DNA of 64,000 nucleotides, from the NCBI RefSeq assembly GCF_018687715.1, contig NC_056762.1:29438864-29502863 (forward strand), written 5' to 3'. The stretch comes from Carya illinoinensis. Its lineage: Eukaryota > Streptophyta > Magnoliopsida > Fagales > Juglandaceae. Positions 46,801 through 56,869 of this stretch are shown here, one piece after another. The notes beneath the pieces are model-generated. The model was not told the origin of the DNA. It searched no databases and was given only the letters and a program-made list of their open reading frames with translations. The number at the start of each line of letters is the position of its first letter. The first letter of the stretch is position 1. Position numbers and translations under genes: made by a program.

Positions 46801-47369
46801 AACAGCCAAGTTTTACAGACAACCAAGCACTTATTATCCATACAATTTGAATTTTTTGGATTTTGGATATTTAACAAAAAGAGTAATGCAAACCAACTAA
46901 GAGTGCATGACAACCCATAACTAGAGAGAGAAAAAAGTTACTTAATCTTCTTGCTTTGTACCACCTACATGAAAACCATTAAGCAACTAAATCTAAAGCA
47001 GCAGAATAATAAAAACTAATAATCTCTATGTAACTTAAATTGTGCACAAACTAAAGTAAACCGGTAAATAATCAGAATTGAGAGAACTAAGCAATTGAAA
47101 ATCGAAATGGGGAGAGGAATGAAATGATTGACCTGGACACCGCCATCGCCGGGATTACAAGGGGTGAGGACAGGGCCAACCCGGGGCCGGTCGACGGCGA
47201 CCTGGACCGGCACAGCGAAGCCTCTGCGAGGAAGCCCGGTTTCTTGGAAATGGGTCTTCTCATGGGTCTGAGTATCGGGATTGTTGTTAGCGTCCTCTTC
47301 ATCTTTGGATTCGTGGCCATTGTCCTTACCAAACCCTAGCAAGCCAACTAGTTTCCTTAAAAATCCCAT
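40893..47369 (-). CDS. Conserved plant protein of unknown function (2 exons, 6-kb intron)
   Basis: Exon 1 is 47369-47133 (ATG at 47369) and exon 2 is 41126-40893 (stop TGA), 156 aa in total. Splice junctions are GT (GTCAAT after GGVQ) and AG (GATTCAG before GLRW), with the frame unbroken. The N-terminus MGFLRKLVGLLGFGKD is hydrophobic and basic, then an acidic polar stretch (ESKDEEDANNN), then the conserved core RETGLPRRG-type sequence (here QETGLPRRGFAVPVQVAVDR) and LTPCNPGDGGVQ/GLRWYAKRLRIDEDGDVADE, then FPRFEVKYSTRPAKVKNL and a C-terminus GRLQWV. I recognise the pattern as a small plant-specific conserved protein but not its role. Phosphoinositide or membrane roles would be guesses. The 6006-bp intron is crowded with repeats listed separately. 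Confidence 0.85.
41980..43790 (-). mobile_element. LINE derivative with ORF1-like sequence only
   Basis: On the minus strand, about 43560-43020 carries a domain with VIDWLIAIVGEAL and HGWYLTIIEYGGGG, the same block as ORF1 of the LINE at 1.39 kb. It continues through METQLAELKTAIAFLSTK and GPIPLNSDKGKRK (42975-42790) and an acidic region to a stop at 42271. Only about 290 bp of 3' UTR then lead to a TTACTTATAAAAA-type tail (41980-42000, T run on plus). The CTTGTATACGTTCAATGTACTT block in this 3' end matches other LINE 3' ends in the window. No endonuclease or RT lies between. The right boundary is approximate. Several stops: inactive. Confidence 0.6.
44476..44533 (-). repeat. 20-bp poly-T insertion with perfect 19-bp target duplication
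   Basis: An identical 19-bp sequence stands at 44476-44494 and 44515-44533. The 20 bp between are 15 T followed by ATAGG, that is CCTAT plus a poly(A) tail on the minus strand. CCTATAAAAA is also the 3' end of the retroposon copies at 44.63 and 44.84 kb, so the insertion preserves only five bases of element. Confidence 0.85.
44630..45045 (-). repeat. Two adjacent copies of a ~200-bp retroposon 3' end
   Basis: Copies at about 44630-44828 and 44834-45042 share TTTTATAGGTAATCT, GACGAATCAAAATAAATAAT, CTTTGAGT and TTAATGCCACCA-CTCTTGG blocks and end near GAAAGC-CCAGGCAC. On the minus strand each ends TTACCTATAAAAA. About 85% similar. Either two insertions at one site or a tandem duplication of one. 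Confidence 0.65.
45301..46280 (+). repeat. 490-bp tandem duplication (two nearly identical units)
   Basis: Unit 1 is 45301-45790 and unit 2 45791-46280. Both start CTTTTGCTAACATAAGCAAT and end TACATTATCCTCTAT. By eye I count about seven differences (for example CACCGGG/CACTGGG, CTCGATCC/CTCGAGCC), so about 98-99% identity. It lies in the 6-kb intron. The open frames repeated in it show no recognisable domain. Confidence 0.95.
46281..47132 (-). other. First part of the 6-kb intron, no repeats recognised
   Basis: No coding sequence or clear repeat is visible. It ends at the GTCAAT donor of exon 1 (plus-strand 47127-47132). Confidence 0.5.
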
Positions 47370-47885
47370 CGGGAGGAATCAACTGAGAGATACAGAGAAG
47401 ACTGATCGAATGGTGGTCCAGTATCCAAAATAAAAGGAAAAAGATGGGCTTTCTTGCAGATGAAGATCTTGGAATAGAGAGAGAGGAAGGGTTTGGGAAG
47501 TGGGAAGAAATGGCAGTAGGTGGTTTTTCGGGTTCTGGCTGCTGTCGACTGGTTCTCTCTTTGGCTGTTTGTTTGCACTAAAAATTTGGGAATGAGTTTT
47601 CCGGGAATTGATTTTCTTTTTTTTTGGTCAACTTCATTATCAACCATTTCAAACAGCTTTATCAGTCAGAATTATACTAATAATAAAAAAATATTACTAA
47701 TTATATTTTTAAACGTCATCTTTTTAAACCAAAGTGTGTAATTGTCGTGATTTACTGATTTAAAGAGTTTTCAACTTTCTATAACTTTCAGAGATATTAT
47801 AATTTCTTTTAAAAAAAGTATAGCAATCATTATTAGACCTCATCATTTTTACAAAGAAAAGAAAATCCAAAAATCAAACTCTTTC
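47370..47885 (-). other. Upstream region of the unknown gene
   Basis: The 5' UTR and promoter of the minus-strand gene should lie here. A clear TATA box was not singled out. A TTTTTTTTTGG run is at 47617-47628. Confidence 0.35.
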
Positions 47886-47889
47886 CACA

Positions 47890-48250
47890 AAATTTTTATA
47901 GGAAATTGGGAAACGAGATGGGAAGAGAAATTTATAAATAATAGTAAAATAGTTTGATTTAAGATGTTTTATTAGATTTTGAAAAATAAAAGAGAAAAAT
48001 TTGAATAAAAATAGTATAAAATTAAAATATTGCTATAATCTAATTTTTAATATAATTTGTATTTTAGAGTTTGAAAATGTTGAATTATTTTTAGTATTTT
48101 GTTTGAAAGTTTGAAAAAATTGTAATGATTAGATGAAAAAATTAAAAATTTGAAATTAAAAAATATTTGTGTTTGAGCGATGTTTAGAAATAAAATTGGA
48201 TGAAAAAGTAAGATGAGAGGGAATGAAACGATCTCTATACCTAAACAACA
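47890..48250. mobile_element. AT-rich TIR MITE (family M1, reverse)
   Basis: Starts near AATTGGGAAACGAGATGGG and ends GAAACGATCTCTATACCTAAACAAC; the end CTAAACAACATC is the inverse of the GTTGTTTAG-type start of other copies. Inside are TTTGAATAAAAATAG and AAAGTTTGAAAAAATTGTAATGATTAG, the reverse complement of blocks at 24.3 kb. Confidence 0.55.
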
Positions 48251-48275
48251 TCTTATTATTTCAATGGATCACAAT

Positions 48276-48443
48276 TGTTAATGCCTAAAAATCTTGCAAC
48301 AATCTGGAATGGGAGAAAGATCCATTCCCAGCTCCACTGAGGTTGTTCTGGGCCTAGATTGATGTTGTGTGGAGCCCTCAGCAGTGATCCGGTACAACTG
48401 TACAATGTCTATACGCACATCCATGGCCGTGAACAATAAGTGT
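48276..48443. repeat. Truncated LTR of family A
   Basis: Starts TGTTAATGCC and keeps the blocks AATGGGAGAAAGA, GGAGCCC-CAGCAGT and CACATCCATGGCCGTGAA in the order of the LTR starts at 13407 and 17395. It breaks off near 48443. Confidence 0.6.
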
Positions 48444-48954
48444 TCCCGCTCTGCCTTAGAAGGTTGTGGGTGAGGAGGAACTCTTGAGCAGTAAGTTCAG
48501 GGCAATCAGACCCAGCCTCCTCCAGAGTGCGCCGCCAAATGACACAGCAGCACACTTGGATCCTCCACGCATTAGGGTGGAGTTGGCTAGGAGCCACACC
48601 CACGAAGTCTAGCACATCACGAACTATATGGCAAAAAGGCATCCTAAGGCTGTTGGAAAACATGACAAGATATAATGTGAACTTCAACGCAAACCCCTCA
48701 TAGTCCATGGCACCTTTGCTCGATGATGGCACCACCAAATCGATGATACCTGGCACCTCATACTCCGTCCTCATCGACTCCAACTTGTTAGGAGTCATTA
48801 GAAACCACCATGAGAAGCCATCGAATCTCTAGGCCTTTGTGTAGGCCACTGGCAGTTCTAAGTCCCTAAAGCCTCGAGGGGAACTAGCAGGTTCGACAGG
48901 CTTAGGATCTTTGGGGCTTTTCAGGACAACACGAGAAGAACTCTTCGGGCCCAT
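48409..48954 (-). pseudogene. Antisense retroelement ORF (gypsy-associated putative transposon domain)
   Basis: Starts with ATG at 48954 (MGPKSSSRVVLKSPKDPKP), has one in-frame TAG at 48829-48831, then continues in the same frame with MTPNKLESMRTEYEVPG and VAPSQLHPNAWRIQVCCCV to 48409. The PSQLHPNAW block is typical of the plant 'putative gypsy-type transposon' domain found in or near Ty3/gypsy elements. A TATATAAA box on the minus strand at 49077-49084 stands about 120 bp upstream of the ATG. The ORF runs opposite to the LTR at 49457-50116, as the extra antisense ORF of Tat-type gypsy elements does. The C-terminal end reads into the family-A LTR fragment, so it is truncated. Confidence 0.6.
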
Positions 48955-49076
48955 GAGTATATGGGGATGGAAGGTAAAAATGAACACGAAAGGATTCAAG
49001 AAGGAAAGACAGGAGCTCAAAGCACTTGGGGAGTGAAAGAGGAACTAAAGAGACTACCAACTATGAAGGAAATGAG

Positions 49077-49084
49077 TTTATATA
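49077..49084 (-). promoter_or_regulatory. TATA box upstream of the antisense ORF
   Basis: TATATAAA on the minus strand after GGGCC, about 120 bp before the ATG at 48954. Confidence 0.45.
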
Positions 49085-49456
49085 GGCCCGAACAATGGTT
49101 CTATCTTGAAATTCGTGGGAACACGCGTGTCCCACAGAGACAAGGAGCCTAGCATGAATCCTGCAACACCAACTGCACGACGTGATGTGGTAGGAGCTGT
49201 CTGACACCATCAATGTAGACAGGACATAACAGACACAATCAAGTACTTGAATCCAACTGCTCGAAACGTGCTAATAAATATGGAAGGAGAATCATCGCAC
49301 GACGCATTGGAAGATGAAATGACCAAGTAGGGAAGTGAAATGGCCATTTGCCCCAAAAGGAGAAGATAACAAACAGAAAACATTGCGGGAAGACACAGAA
49401 ACAAAGGCAAACAAAAATTCCCATTGAATTGGTTCAATAAGAATTGACAGGGTAAT

Positions 49457-50116
49457 TGTGAAGGAATTTTTTCTCCAGCCCAAAGGCCAAGAGTGTAAGC
49501 CCAAATATAAGAAGTCTAGGCTAGCTAGACAACACATCGGCCCATTAAAGGTCCCCGACCACAAAGCTAAGGTCGACCTATGGCTACAATCATGTGGGAA
49601 GCATCAAAAGGCAAGGAAGCAAGGGACATGTTACCTCGACCTCCCCTTATTGTGCTTAGCCTCAAAGAGCCTATGTAGGCAGGTAGGCGACAAACATGCA
49701 GAGCCCTTGATCCTTTGACAACAAGTAGGAAAGAAACTAACGGACTACACCTGGAAGTGGGCAGAATGGGCAGGAAGCCATGCTGCATTTATTGCGCCAC
49801 TCCATAAGGCGACGCTGCATTAATGGGCTCTGAGCAAGGGGATAGCTAAGGTGACATGTGCTCCTGACACAGGATATGGGCAATTGACTCCCAAAAATTA
49901 GGTATAAAAGGCAATCCTCAAGTACAAAGAAGTCTCTCTGAACTTTCTATTTACTCGCATAAAATATTAAGACGAAACTGAATTTGGCATTGATGATTCC
50001 CTAGCCTCCACCAAGGCTCCTGTCTCTTGGTGTTCTCTTTGTGTTCGCAAGCCCTAAGACCGAAGACTTGAGTTGCTGAGAGCCTGGCCCAAAAGTGTGA
50101 AAACACAACATTAACA
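49457..50116 (+). mobile_element. LTR of family B (gypsy-like)
   Basis: About 660 bp, starting near TGTGAAGGAATTTTTTC and ending CAACATTAACA. A TATAAAAG box at 49903-49910 lies 213 bp before the end. The terminal part with GAAGACTTGAGTTGCTGAGA and CCCAAAAGTGTGA matches the solo LTR at 36598-37265. The left end is less certain than the right, and no matching 5-bp duplication was found. Confidence 0.65.
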
Positions 50117-50207
50117 ATTAGTATAAAATATTATAACATGTTAATATAAATAAACATTAGTTTAAATTTAATAACATGTAACCCAGCCTGCCTAAATCCC
50201 AAAAGGG

Positions 50208-50249
50208 CCAAAACAGAGTCAAAAAGGCATCATTTTGACTCTGTTTTGG
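50208..50249. repeat. Perfect inverted repeat, 17-bp arms
   Basis: Arms 50208-50224 (CCAAAACAGAGTCAAAA) and 50233-50249 are exact reverse complements around an 8-base loop. It could be a subterminal structure of a DNA transposon or the core of a tiny MITE. Confidence 0.9.
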
Positions 50250-50563
50250 TCATTAAATGCCACAGCCTAACATAAAATGGCATTGTTTTTAGAGGTTAAA
50301 AGGGCGTCATTTTACGTGTTTTGGCTGAAAATTATCCTCTCCCCCCCCCCCTCCCGAGATGGGCGTTCAATTCATCACTTCACAATTTCAAATCACTCTT
50401 GCTGGTCTAACCCTAGCCATTGTGCTGCACGAACTCAATTGAAAGAACCCACGAACTTAGCGTCAGCTTGTAGTCAACGTTCACCAATTCGTGGCTGACG
50501 TTCACCCAAGTAAGCCCCTCTCTCTTCCCCGAGCCACGTCACTTATCTCTCCCTTTTCTCTTG

Positions 50564-50567
<4 letters not shown>

Positions 50568-50619
<52 letters not shown>
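50568..50619 (+). repeat. (CT)n microsatellite
   Basis: About 25 CT units in a CT-rich stretch that looks like a 5' leader. Confidence 0.95.
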
Positions 50620-50623
<4 letters not shown>

Positions 50624-51880
50624 TTGATGTTTTATTTTCTCTAAAATGTTATAGGGTTTTGAAGCTGCAAAGGTCTTTTGGAATCTTGGATTGTGTCCCC
50701 GTTGCCTCTCTTTGTCACTTGGAAAAGTGAGTTTTTTTTTTTAACTTATGCAATCTTTTGAATCTTTTGACTAATCTATTAGTTGTGATTATATGAATCT
50801 AATAATTGATCTATTTTTTGTGATTCCACTAATGTACTAATGCGTATGGATCTGACTTGTACTTTTGAAACTGATCTATTGTTTCGGTTGTGTTGGGCTA
50901 TGTTTATGTCATACTATTGTTTATGCCATGAAAATTCAATAGATTATCAGTGGGCACCAATTGAGTTTTGTTGTTTTGAAATCAATGGATTATCAATGGT
51001 TTTTCATGTCATTGAGTTGTGCTGTTTTGTTTGAATCTATGTTTATGCAATAATTAACAACTTCAACTTGAGAATTAATGCGTTAATTTTCTAGACAAAT
51101 ATCAGTACCTTAATTCTTAGAAAAAGAATGGACGTCTGAGTTTGAATTCTTTCTCATCTGTATATATAATAAGTTAATGGCACTAGGTGATCTTACTTGT
51201 TTGTGAATCTATATGCTGCAGCTTTGTGAATCTCTTTGTTACTAAGTAATCTTAGATTACTTTTTGTTATTTATAATATTTGCAAATAATTTTGAACTTT
51301 TGTTATATGGTTATGAATCATTGGATTCTAATGATCCATCACTTTGTGAATCTATAATATGTTCTCTAATGTTACTCTGGTTGTGAATCATTGGTTGTAA
51401 GTCTGTGAATTTGTGTAGTGGTCTTTCTCTATGTTTATGATTTTTTTGTGCATTTATGATTTGTGTAGTGAGGTGTTACAGTGTGCTTATGATCTATGTT
51501 TATGCAATAATTAACAACTTCAACTTAAGAGTTAATACGTTAATTTTCTATACATATATTAGTACCTTATTATTAGAAAAAGAAGGGATTTCTGTGTTTG
51601 AATTCTTTCTCAACTATGTATATAATAAGTTAATTGACACTAGGTTATCTTTGTTTGTGAATCTATATGTAGCAGCCTTGTGAATCTCTTTGTTTTTTAG
51701 TAATCTTAGATGAATTTTTGTTATTTACAATATTTGAAAATAATTTTGAAGTTTTGCTCTATGGTTCTGAATCATTAGATTCTAATGAGCCATCACTTTG
51801 GGAATCTATAATTTGTTCTCTAATGTGAATTTGATCATGAAGCTTTTTTGATTTGTTGTGTTCTGTTTTAGTTTTAAATC
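50620..51880 (+). repeat. Leader/intron-like region of the hAT pseudogene with an internal duplication
   Basis: Two diverged direct copies of about 335 bp: about 51036-51378 and 51493-51826, both starting CTATGTTTATGCAATAATTAAC and ending GTTCTCTAATGT, about 85% similar by eye. The region is not coding and ends at the ATG of the hAT transposase pseudogene, so it is probably that element's 5' leader or intron. Confidence 0.6.
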
Positions 51881-53529
51881 ATGAATGTTGAAAACACAGC
51901 AAGCACTCTTATGTCCACTTCTGAATCATGTCGAGAAGGATCACTATAGTCTATTGAAAGGCCCATTATTGAAGAGTCTAGTGAACCATTAGAATATTTG
52001 ATTGACACTCCTAATACCTTCCGTTTTACCTCCCACCCTCTACCGGGTAGTAGAAACCCCAAGAATAGGTATGAGGTGTGGGATCACTTGACAATGATCC
52101 TTGATTGTGATCACGATAAATCTACAGCTACTTGTAACCATTGTAGGAGGTTCTGGAAATGTCATCTCAAGAGGCAGGGCACTTTAGCCTTGAATGCACA
52201 CATCTCCCTTTACCCTAAAAACTGTAAGAGTAGATTGGACAAGAGTTAACAATTCTTGGTCTCAGAGGCAGGAGTTAAATGAGGAGAAGGAGAAAAGACA
52301 TTAGGGATAACCAAGTATAATGAGAAAAATATTAGGGTTGCCCTGTTAGGATGGTGATAGTTGATGCATTGCTTTTCCAATTGTTGAGGGCCAAGGGTTT
52401 CGGTACTATACTAAATCCCTTGATTATAAGTTTTCCATTCTTTCCCTTTTTATGGTAATGAGGGATTGTATGAGGCTATTTTTAAGAGAGAATGATAGTT
52501 TGAAAAAAAAAAAAATTTAACTACTAAGCAAAGAGTGTGCTTGACCACCAACACTTAGACATCTATCCAAAATATCAATTACATGTATGTCACGACTCAT
52601 TTTATTGGTAGTAGTTGAAAAATTACATAAGTAGATAATTTCATTCAGTCATATTAGTGATCACAAAGGGGCAATGATTTAGAGGTTGTAGGAGAAGTGT
52701 ACGCTTGATTGGAGGATTGACAAGATTCTTACAATAACCGTTGACAATGTTTTCTCTAATGGCTTCACTATTGATTGGTTGAGAATAGTTAAAGTTTGAA
52801 GATTGGAGTGTGTTGTGGATTACGACTTTGTTCACATAAGGTGTATTGCGCACATTTTAAAACTTATTGTCCAAGAAGGTTTAAAAGAAGTTGATGAGTC
52901 AATCACATAGATTCGCAATTTGATTAAGTATATGAAGCCTTCTTCCCAAAGATTTGTCACTTTCAAGTCTCATGTTGAGAGGTCAAAAGTTTCATAAAAT
53001 TATGTCTTGATATACCTACTTGATGGAACTCGACTTTTCTTATATTAGTTGTGGCTGAGAAGTATAAAAAAGGCTTACAACTTTTGCTTGATGAGGATCC
53101 GTACTCATAAAGCTTTATTTGTCTGAAGATAGGCATGGAAGAAGAGGATTAGGAGCTCCCGTGCTTGATGATTGGGATGCTATAAAAAACTTTTCGAAGT
53201 TTCTGGGAGTATTTTATAATGTCACATTACATATTTCTCGTACATTTTACGTCATTGTGAATTTATATTTTCAAGAGCTCATTAATATTCTTGCCAATTT
53301 GAATAGTTTTTGTAACAATAATAATCGAAGCTTCAGTGCAATGGCCTTTAGAATGAAAACAAAATATAATAAATACTGGAAAAATCTTGGAAAGATAAAT
53401 AGGTTGTTGTTTGTAACTGTCATTCTTAATTCGCGGTACAAGTTGGTTACTCTAGCATATTGGTTCAATCAAATATTGGGTGATGAGAAGGGTGATAAAT
53501 TTGTTAAAATCCTCAAGAGGAATGTGTAA
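51881..53529 (+). pseudogene. hAT-family transposase pseudogene (RICESLEEPER/DAYSLEEPER-like)
   Basis: ATG at 51881 (MNVENTASTLMSTSES). A BED-type zinc finger lies at about 52060-52200, with WDHLTMILDCD, then CNHCRRF and the late His in LNAHIS. A catalytic-core remnant follows with CLTTNT near 52530-52555 and the ITVDN motif near 52735-52750. The hAT-like transposase region (DUF4413-like) with MAFRMKTKYNKYWKN and FVTVILNSRYKL is open at 53119-53529. Stops include a TAG in the N-terminus and a stop at 52247-52249, and frames shift several times. The C-terminal hAT dimerisation domain is not recognisable. No TIR pair was located. Confidence 0.8.
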
Positions 53530-55259
53530 CTTTTGTATGAGTAATACGTAACATTTGGTGGCAGGTACCCACTCGCTCAACTACATTTGATATGCCTCAA
53601 GATTATGCCATTTTCTTAACTACGATTGACATATCTTTTATTTAAACTTTTTTTTATTTAGTTTTTTGAAACAATTTTTTTGTTTGCAAGAATATGTCGT
53701 GTACAAACACAATTACATTTGGCATGTCTCAATACTCGACTACTTTCTCAACTATATTTGACATGTCTCAAGACTAAGGTACTTCATGGAATTTTCATGT
53801 CTCAGAATCATTTATAAGCCGCTTTTGATGAGTCTCAAAAATATGTTGTTTATTCTAGACTTGAGAAAACATTTTTGACATTTTGAGTTGGGAAGACATT
53901 GTATAAATTTTGTTTTGTATGAAATTGTTGGTGTAATTAAAACATTATTATATCTATCATTACTTTCCATATTGATGGTAAATTAGACTCTTATGTAAGA
54001 AATAGTCATGCATGAAATCATCAAGAAACTTTGTGTTAGGTTTTATTGTATTAGAATAGTCTTGTGCAACTTATTTGCTAGCTCATCTCAAATCTACATT
54101 CTTAAATTCTGGCATGAAAATTACATGACAAAAGGATGTACACAGACAATGACAAAATTGCTACTAGAACGTTAAGGCAAACACCTTAATACATAGTTAG
54201 TGAATTATATTGAAATGATAGAGCTGTTATTTGAACAAAAGCACCGATACATGGTTAGCGAGTTTCATTGGAATGATAAAGTTGCTACTTAAATAATTAA
54301 GCCAAATACAACTTGTCCTAGATGTAAATCTTAATGTAGAGTTAATCGAGTTACATTATCATTGGTTTGATAATATCTCAACATAATCAATAATGCAATA
54401 AAAAAAAAAACCATAGATGCAATCAAGACTCCCTTATATTTCTTTATTAATTGGGATTTTGCATGTTCAATCCTTACAGTTCAGAATTTATTCTTTCATT
54501 TATTTGTTGTACTAATTCCAAGGTTCTCTTATAATAATCTAGTAGTTCCATTTCAAGAACAATCCAATTAAAAAATCTATATTATCTTTTAATTTTAGAA
54601 TATGGACAATTAAAAAACTTTCAATTAAAACTTTTGGACTGCCTGACATCCTAAGTTTGGATGGGATTCCACAATAACATAGTAGTTTTTGCCTCAAGAT
54701 AATTTCATTTTCTGCTCTCATAGGCCGTGAACTTGATTGAGTCTAGATGATTATTTTCCATATTACTATAAACAAAAAGAAAATAATCTGTCAAAAAATT
54801 TCACTGCAAGTTCCAACAGGAAATCTCCAAAAAAATTTCCAATGAGAGCTAGACTCTTAGACATCTCGCATAGACCAACCAAGATCCTAAATTCCACAAA
54901 AGCCACACTCATAGGGGATATTTATCTTTATTCTATAGCATTCCACTAGAAACCTCTATTGAACTCCTTACTATCCAGAAAACAGAAACTATATATTGAA
55001 AGTAAAAAATAGAACAAAAACTTCATAATACCCAACTGAAACTTTTCTTATTTTCTGCAATTATATGGTCCTAAGAACATCAGTGGATCACCGTTTGTAG
55101 CCAATATCCAGATACTAAGTAACAAAACTTACATGGCAAAACGTTGTGACAAAGTCCTGAATGATGCAACTCTATTCAAAATAAAATAAAATGATGCAAC
55201 CATAATTCAAAATCAAAAGGCTTGTACCGATGCCACGTTAAGTTGCCAAAAATCCATAT
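53530..55259. other. Non-coding or unrecognised sequence
   Basis: No gene is recognised. Short open frames at 54539-54721 (-) and 54737-54949 (+) have no known domain. A small duplication stands at 55160-55200. Confidence 0.4.
55160..55200 (+). repeat. Minimal A-rich insertion with 11-bp duplication
   Basis: AATGATGCAAC stands at 55160-55170 and 55190-55200 around 19 bp of A-rich sequence (TCTATTCAAAATAAAATAA). Weaker than the other cases because the duplication is short. Confidence 0.4.
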
Positions 55260-55305
55260 TGTTCACATAGAGACAAAAACCTATATTTTTGTCTCTATGT
55301 GAACA
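55260..55305. repeat. Perfect inverted repeat, 20-bp arms
   Basis: Arms 55260-55279 and 55286-55305 are exact reverse complements around a 6-base loop (CCTATA). It could fold as a tight hairpin in DNA or RNA. Confidence 0.95.
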
Positions 55306-55473
55306 CTGTGTCGAACTTCAACGACTTCAACGACTGTGTCGAACTTGAGACATGCCAACGACTTTGCACCACAGTGGAGATCAATAGAGAGAGACAACTA
55401 CACAGGACTTCGATAGCCATGCACTGTGATGGAGATCTGTTGACAAGCTTGAGGGGAAAGATAGCAACGTACT

Positions 55474-55475
<2 letters not shown>

Positions 55476-55530
<55 letters not shown>
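55476..55530 (+). repeat. (GA)n microsatellite
   Basis: About 27 GA units, uninterrupted. Confidence 0.95.
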
Positions 55531-55533
<3 letters not shown>

Positions 55534-55929
55534 TTTGATAGAGGGACCAAGGGGGAAGATGCAAAAGTGAGTTTTATAAACTTTATTTAGGTCTATGGTA
55601 AGGATATTAGAAAGTTGACGTGTCCCCCTCTCATTGGGAGTGTAAAATTGTACTTCTCACCTCATCTGGTTTGAAAGTTTTTCATTTTCTAGAGCTATAT
55701 TGATACCTTGGATTTTCCTTATGTCGAAGCCCATTTAGCAACTTTCAAAAGGTTTCAATAAAATCATTTGGCATGAATGGTTTTTCAGCATGTTTCTACT
55801 AGAGATATTTGCACATCGTGGATAACAAGTAACATGAAACAACCCTGACTTGCCTAAACTCATATTAGAATGTCAACTCATTTAATCATACATATACTTT
55901 CTTAATTCTGAAAAATGGACCCTAGAATA

Positions 55930-56824
55930 ATAATTGATATACCTCCACCAATAAGCCTTTTTCTAATGTTCTATATAATATTATTTTGAAGGTTGTAGCA
56001 AACAAACTTGAAAGGGTTCTACTCCATGTAATATCACTTAATCAAAATGTGTACATTCCAAAGAGACTTATTATAGATAACATGATCTTCGTTACATATA
56101 TAGAACTTTGCATACCATAAATTCCAATTTAAAACTGAAAAAGGGCTACATTGCTTTGAAGTTAGGCAGAGTAAAACATATTATAAAGTAGAATGGAACA
56201 TCCTTTGATGGAACAACCTAAATGCAATGACTTGTAAAATGGGCTTTGATAGATGATTCATTAGTTTAATCAAGAAATTGTAGGTAAATCAAGAAATGTA
56301 TACCTACAATTTCTTTCTCCATACTCTTAAAAGGATTTTCATAAAACAAATTTATGTCCTCTAGTGGTTATGATAAGGGTCCAGGGAGTCCATTATCTCT
56401 CCATATTTTTGTTCATAATACAGATAAGGAGGGATTGATTTCAAAAGTACCAATTGCTAAAGAAAGAGTAAAGATTAAGATTCTTTTTTAAATGAGACTT
56501 TAGCTTTTTGTCAAGCAAATATTGTTGAATGATGCAGACTACAATAGATCATGAATTATATGAATGTGCATTGAACCAAAAATTGAATAAAGGAAAAACA
56601 TAACTCTTTTTTAGCAAAGACTTTGTACCTAGATTGTAAACTGGTTGTCAATGAGTTGGAAGGTTATCATTATTCTTTCAACATATTGCTTGTCCTTAGA
56701 ATGGGCAGTGAGAAGACATAAGGTGGACTCAACTTTTAAGATATTGAAAGTCTACATATAGCAATAATGGCAAAGAAAAATGCTATAAGAAAGCCTTACA
56801 TCACACACCTCTCCTAATCAATAT

Positions 56825-56825
<1 letters not shown>
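55930..56825 (+). mobile_element. LINE reverse-transcriptase fragment
   Basis: Plus-strand, frame-broken RT: about 55950-56100 reads like the ISLCN...VVANKLERVLL block with IDNMIF after it, about 56385-56415 like the GDPLSP block (here GPGSPLS). The remainder is heavily decayed. Endonuclease and 3' end are absent. It ends at the poly-T of the next LINE, which apparently inserted into it. Confidence 0.65.

Positions 56826-56864
<39 letters not shown>
56826..56864 (-). repeat. 39-base poly-T, poly(A) tail of the minus-strand LINE
   Basis: Uninterrupted T run joined to the LINE 3' UTR. The length suggests a fairly young insertion despite coding damage. Confidence 0.9.
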
Positions 56865-56869
<5 letters not shown>

